A stretch of 14,920 nucleotides of DNA from contig NZAF01000102.1 of assembly GCA_002686115.1 (NCBI GenBank), forward strand, positions 1 to 14,920, read 5' to 3'. Source of the DNA: Halobacteriovorax sp. Lineage in GTDB: Bacteria > Bdellovibrionota > Bacteriovoracia > Bacteriovoracales > Bacteriovoracaceae. Numbering within the stretch: the stretch's first letter is position 1; every line of letters begins with the position of its first letter. The notes under the pieces are model-generated. The model was given only the letters and a program-made list of their open reading frames with translations. It did no database searches and was not told the origin of the DNA. Positions 14,290-14,920 of the stretch are shown here, piece by piece. Made by a program: the position numbers and the translations under genes.

Positions 14290-14347
14290 AAAAAAGCTAA
14301 TCGTTATATTTAATAAAAATGATTCACCTAAAACAGTTTATATTCCT

Positions 14348-14920
14348 CTAATTATCCATAACATAAGCAAATACTAGTGGAGCGACGATACTTGCATCAG
14401 ACTCAATAATAAACTTAGGCGTCGATACTCCGAGTTTACCCCAGGTAATTTTCTCATTAGGAACAGCACCTGAGTATGAGCCATAGCTTGTTGTCGAGTC
14501 TGATATCTGACAAAAGTATGACCACAGAGGAATTTCTTCTTGGTTAAGATCTTGTTGAAGCATTGGTACCACACAAATAGGGAAGTCTCCTGCTATTCCT
14601 CCACCGATTTGAAAGAATCCAATCCCCTTATCCGTTGCATTTTCCTTATACCATTTTGCTAGCCACACCATATATTCAATACCAGACTTCATCGTTGAAG
14701 CAGAGAGTTCACTAGTGAGGCAGTAGCTTGCAAAAATATTTCCAATAGTAGAGTCTTCCCAACCAGGAACAATAATAGGGATATTCTTTTCAGCTGCAGC
14801 AAGCATCCATGAGTTCTTAGGATCAGCTTCATAGTATTGTTCAAGTTCACCTGAGAGCAAAATTTTATACATAAATTCATGTGGAAATAATCTCTCATTA
14901 TTTTTTTCTGTCTCAAGCCA
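14348..14920 (-). CDS. Deoxyhypusine-synthase-like protein, 5' part missing (window edge)
   Basis: The last 190 residues are shown and the frame is open to the right edge. Family blocks are clear: NSWMLAAAEKNIPIIVPGWED, GIGFFQIGGGIAGDFPICVV with the NAD-binding glycines, PLWSYFCQISDSTTSYGSYS, GAVPNEKITWGKLG with the Lys corresponding to the catalytic Lys329 of human DHS (codon 14437-14435), and FIIESDASIVAPLVFAY. Eukaryotic and archaeal DHS transfers an aminobutyl group from spermidine to eIF5A. Bacteria lack eIF5A, and bacterial DHS-like proteins are linked to polyamine chemistry such as homospermidine synthesis. The substrate here is therefore open. The deiminase gene follows on the same strand after a hairpin. 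Confidence 0.88.
   Translation of the reverse strand, partial: WLETEKNNERLFPHEFMYKILLSGELEQYYEADPKNSWMLAAAEKNIPIIVPGWEDSTIGNIFASYCLTSELSASTMKSGIEYMVWLAKWYKENATDKGIGFFQIGGGIAGDFPICVVPMLQQDLNQEEIPLWSYFCQISDSTTSYGSYSGAVPNEKITWGKLGVSTPKFIIESDASIVAPLVFAYVMDN

Noticed and set aside
14374..14916. Frames 14374-14574 and 14689-14916 on the minus strand
   Set aside because: Both are out-of-frame shadows of the deoxyhypusine-synthase-like gene.
1..14920. CRISPR array, tRNA or rRNA genes
   Set aside because: No regularly spaced repeat series beyond the 2-copy 13-mer at 1031, and no cloverleaf or rRNA-like stretch noticed on either strand; a covariance-model scan was not possible.

Overview
The window is AT-rich and reads as the chromosome of a Bdellovibrio-and-like-organism, most likely a Bacteriovorax/Halobacteriovorax relative (Bacteriovoracales). 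This is an inference from gene content: a TIGR02147/DUF4423-type HTH regulator, an N-acyl amino acid synthase (FeeM-like) fused to PilZ, many short secreted or lipoprotein genes, a DUF3750 lipoprotein, and a bacterial deoxyhypusine-synthase-like enzyme. No rRNA or tRNA is visible, so the taxon cannot be fixed from this window.

Layout. (1) 1-968: the 5' part of an IS30-family insertion sequence, cut by the window edge, whose terminal repeat abuts a 66-bp near-perfect palindrome (968-1033). (2) 1060-4312: three leftward genes: an OPT-family oligopeptide transporter, a DUF3750 lipoprotein and a small secreted protein. (3) 4504-6601: a rightward two-gene operon encoding a predicted outer-membrane beta-barrel and a CPA2-type cation/proton antiporter. 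(4) 6640-9021: a TIGR02147-type regulator with a 10-bp inverted repeat over its start codon, a terminator-like hairpin, then a FeeM-like acyltransferase-PilZ fusion. (5) 9027-10495: a complete IS256-family-type mobile unit, recognised from its two terminal inverted repeats and an exact 8-bp target duplication (TAGTATTT). It keeps only the N-terminal part of the transposase, and the rest is occupied by a small secreted-protein gene with its own ribosome binding site and terminator. (6) 10502-11287: a leftward histidine-kinase pseudogene with several lesions. (7) 11476-12919: a lytic transglycosylase lipoprotein and an RMD1/DUF155 membrane protein. (8) 12912-14920: a secreted protein-arginine-deiminase-domain protein, and the 3' part of a deoxyhypusine-synthase-like gene running off the right edge.

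The genes do not form one pathway. The two observations that stand out are the IS256-derived passenger-carrying element at 9027-10495, which sits exactly between two convergent stop codons, and the secreted arginine deiminase at 12912-14207, in which all the PAD catalytic residues can be aligned by eye. The acyltransferase-PilZ fusion next to a TIGR02147 regulator suggests cyclic-di-GMP-responsive lipid chemistry at the cell envelope (inference).
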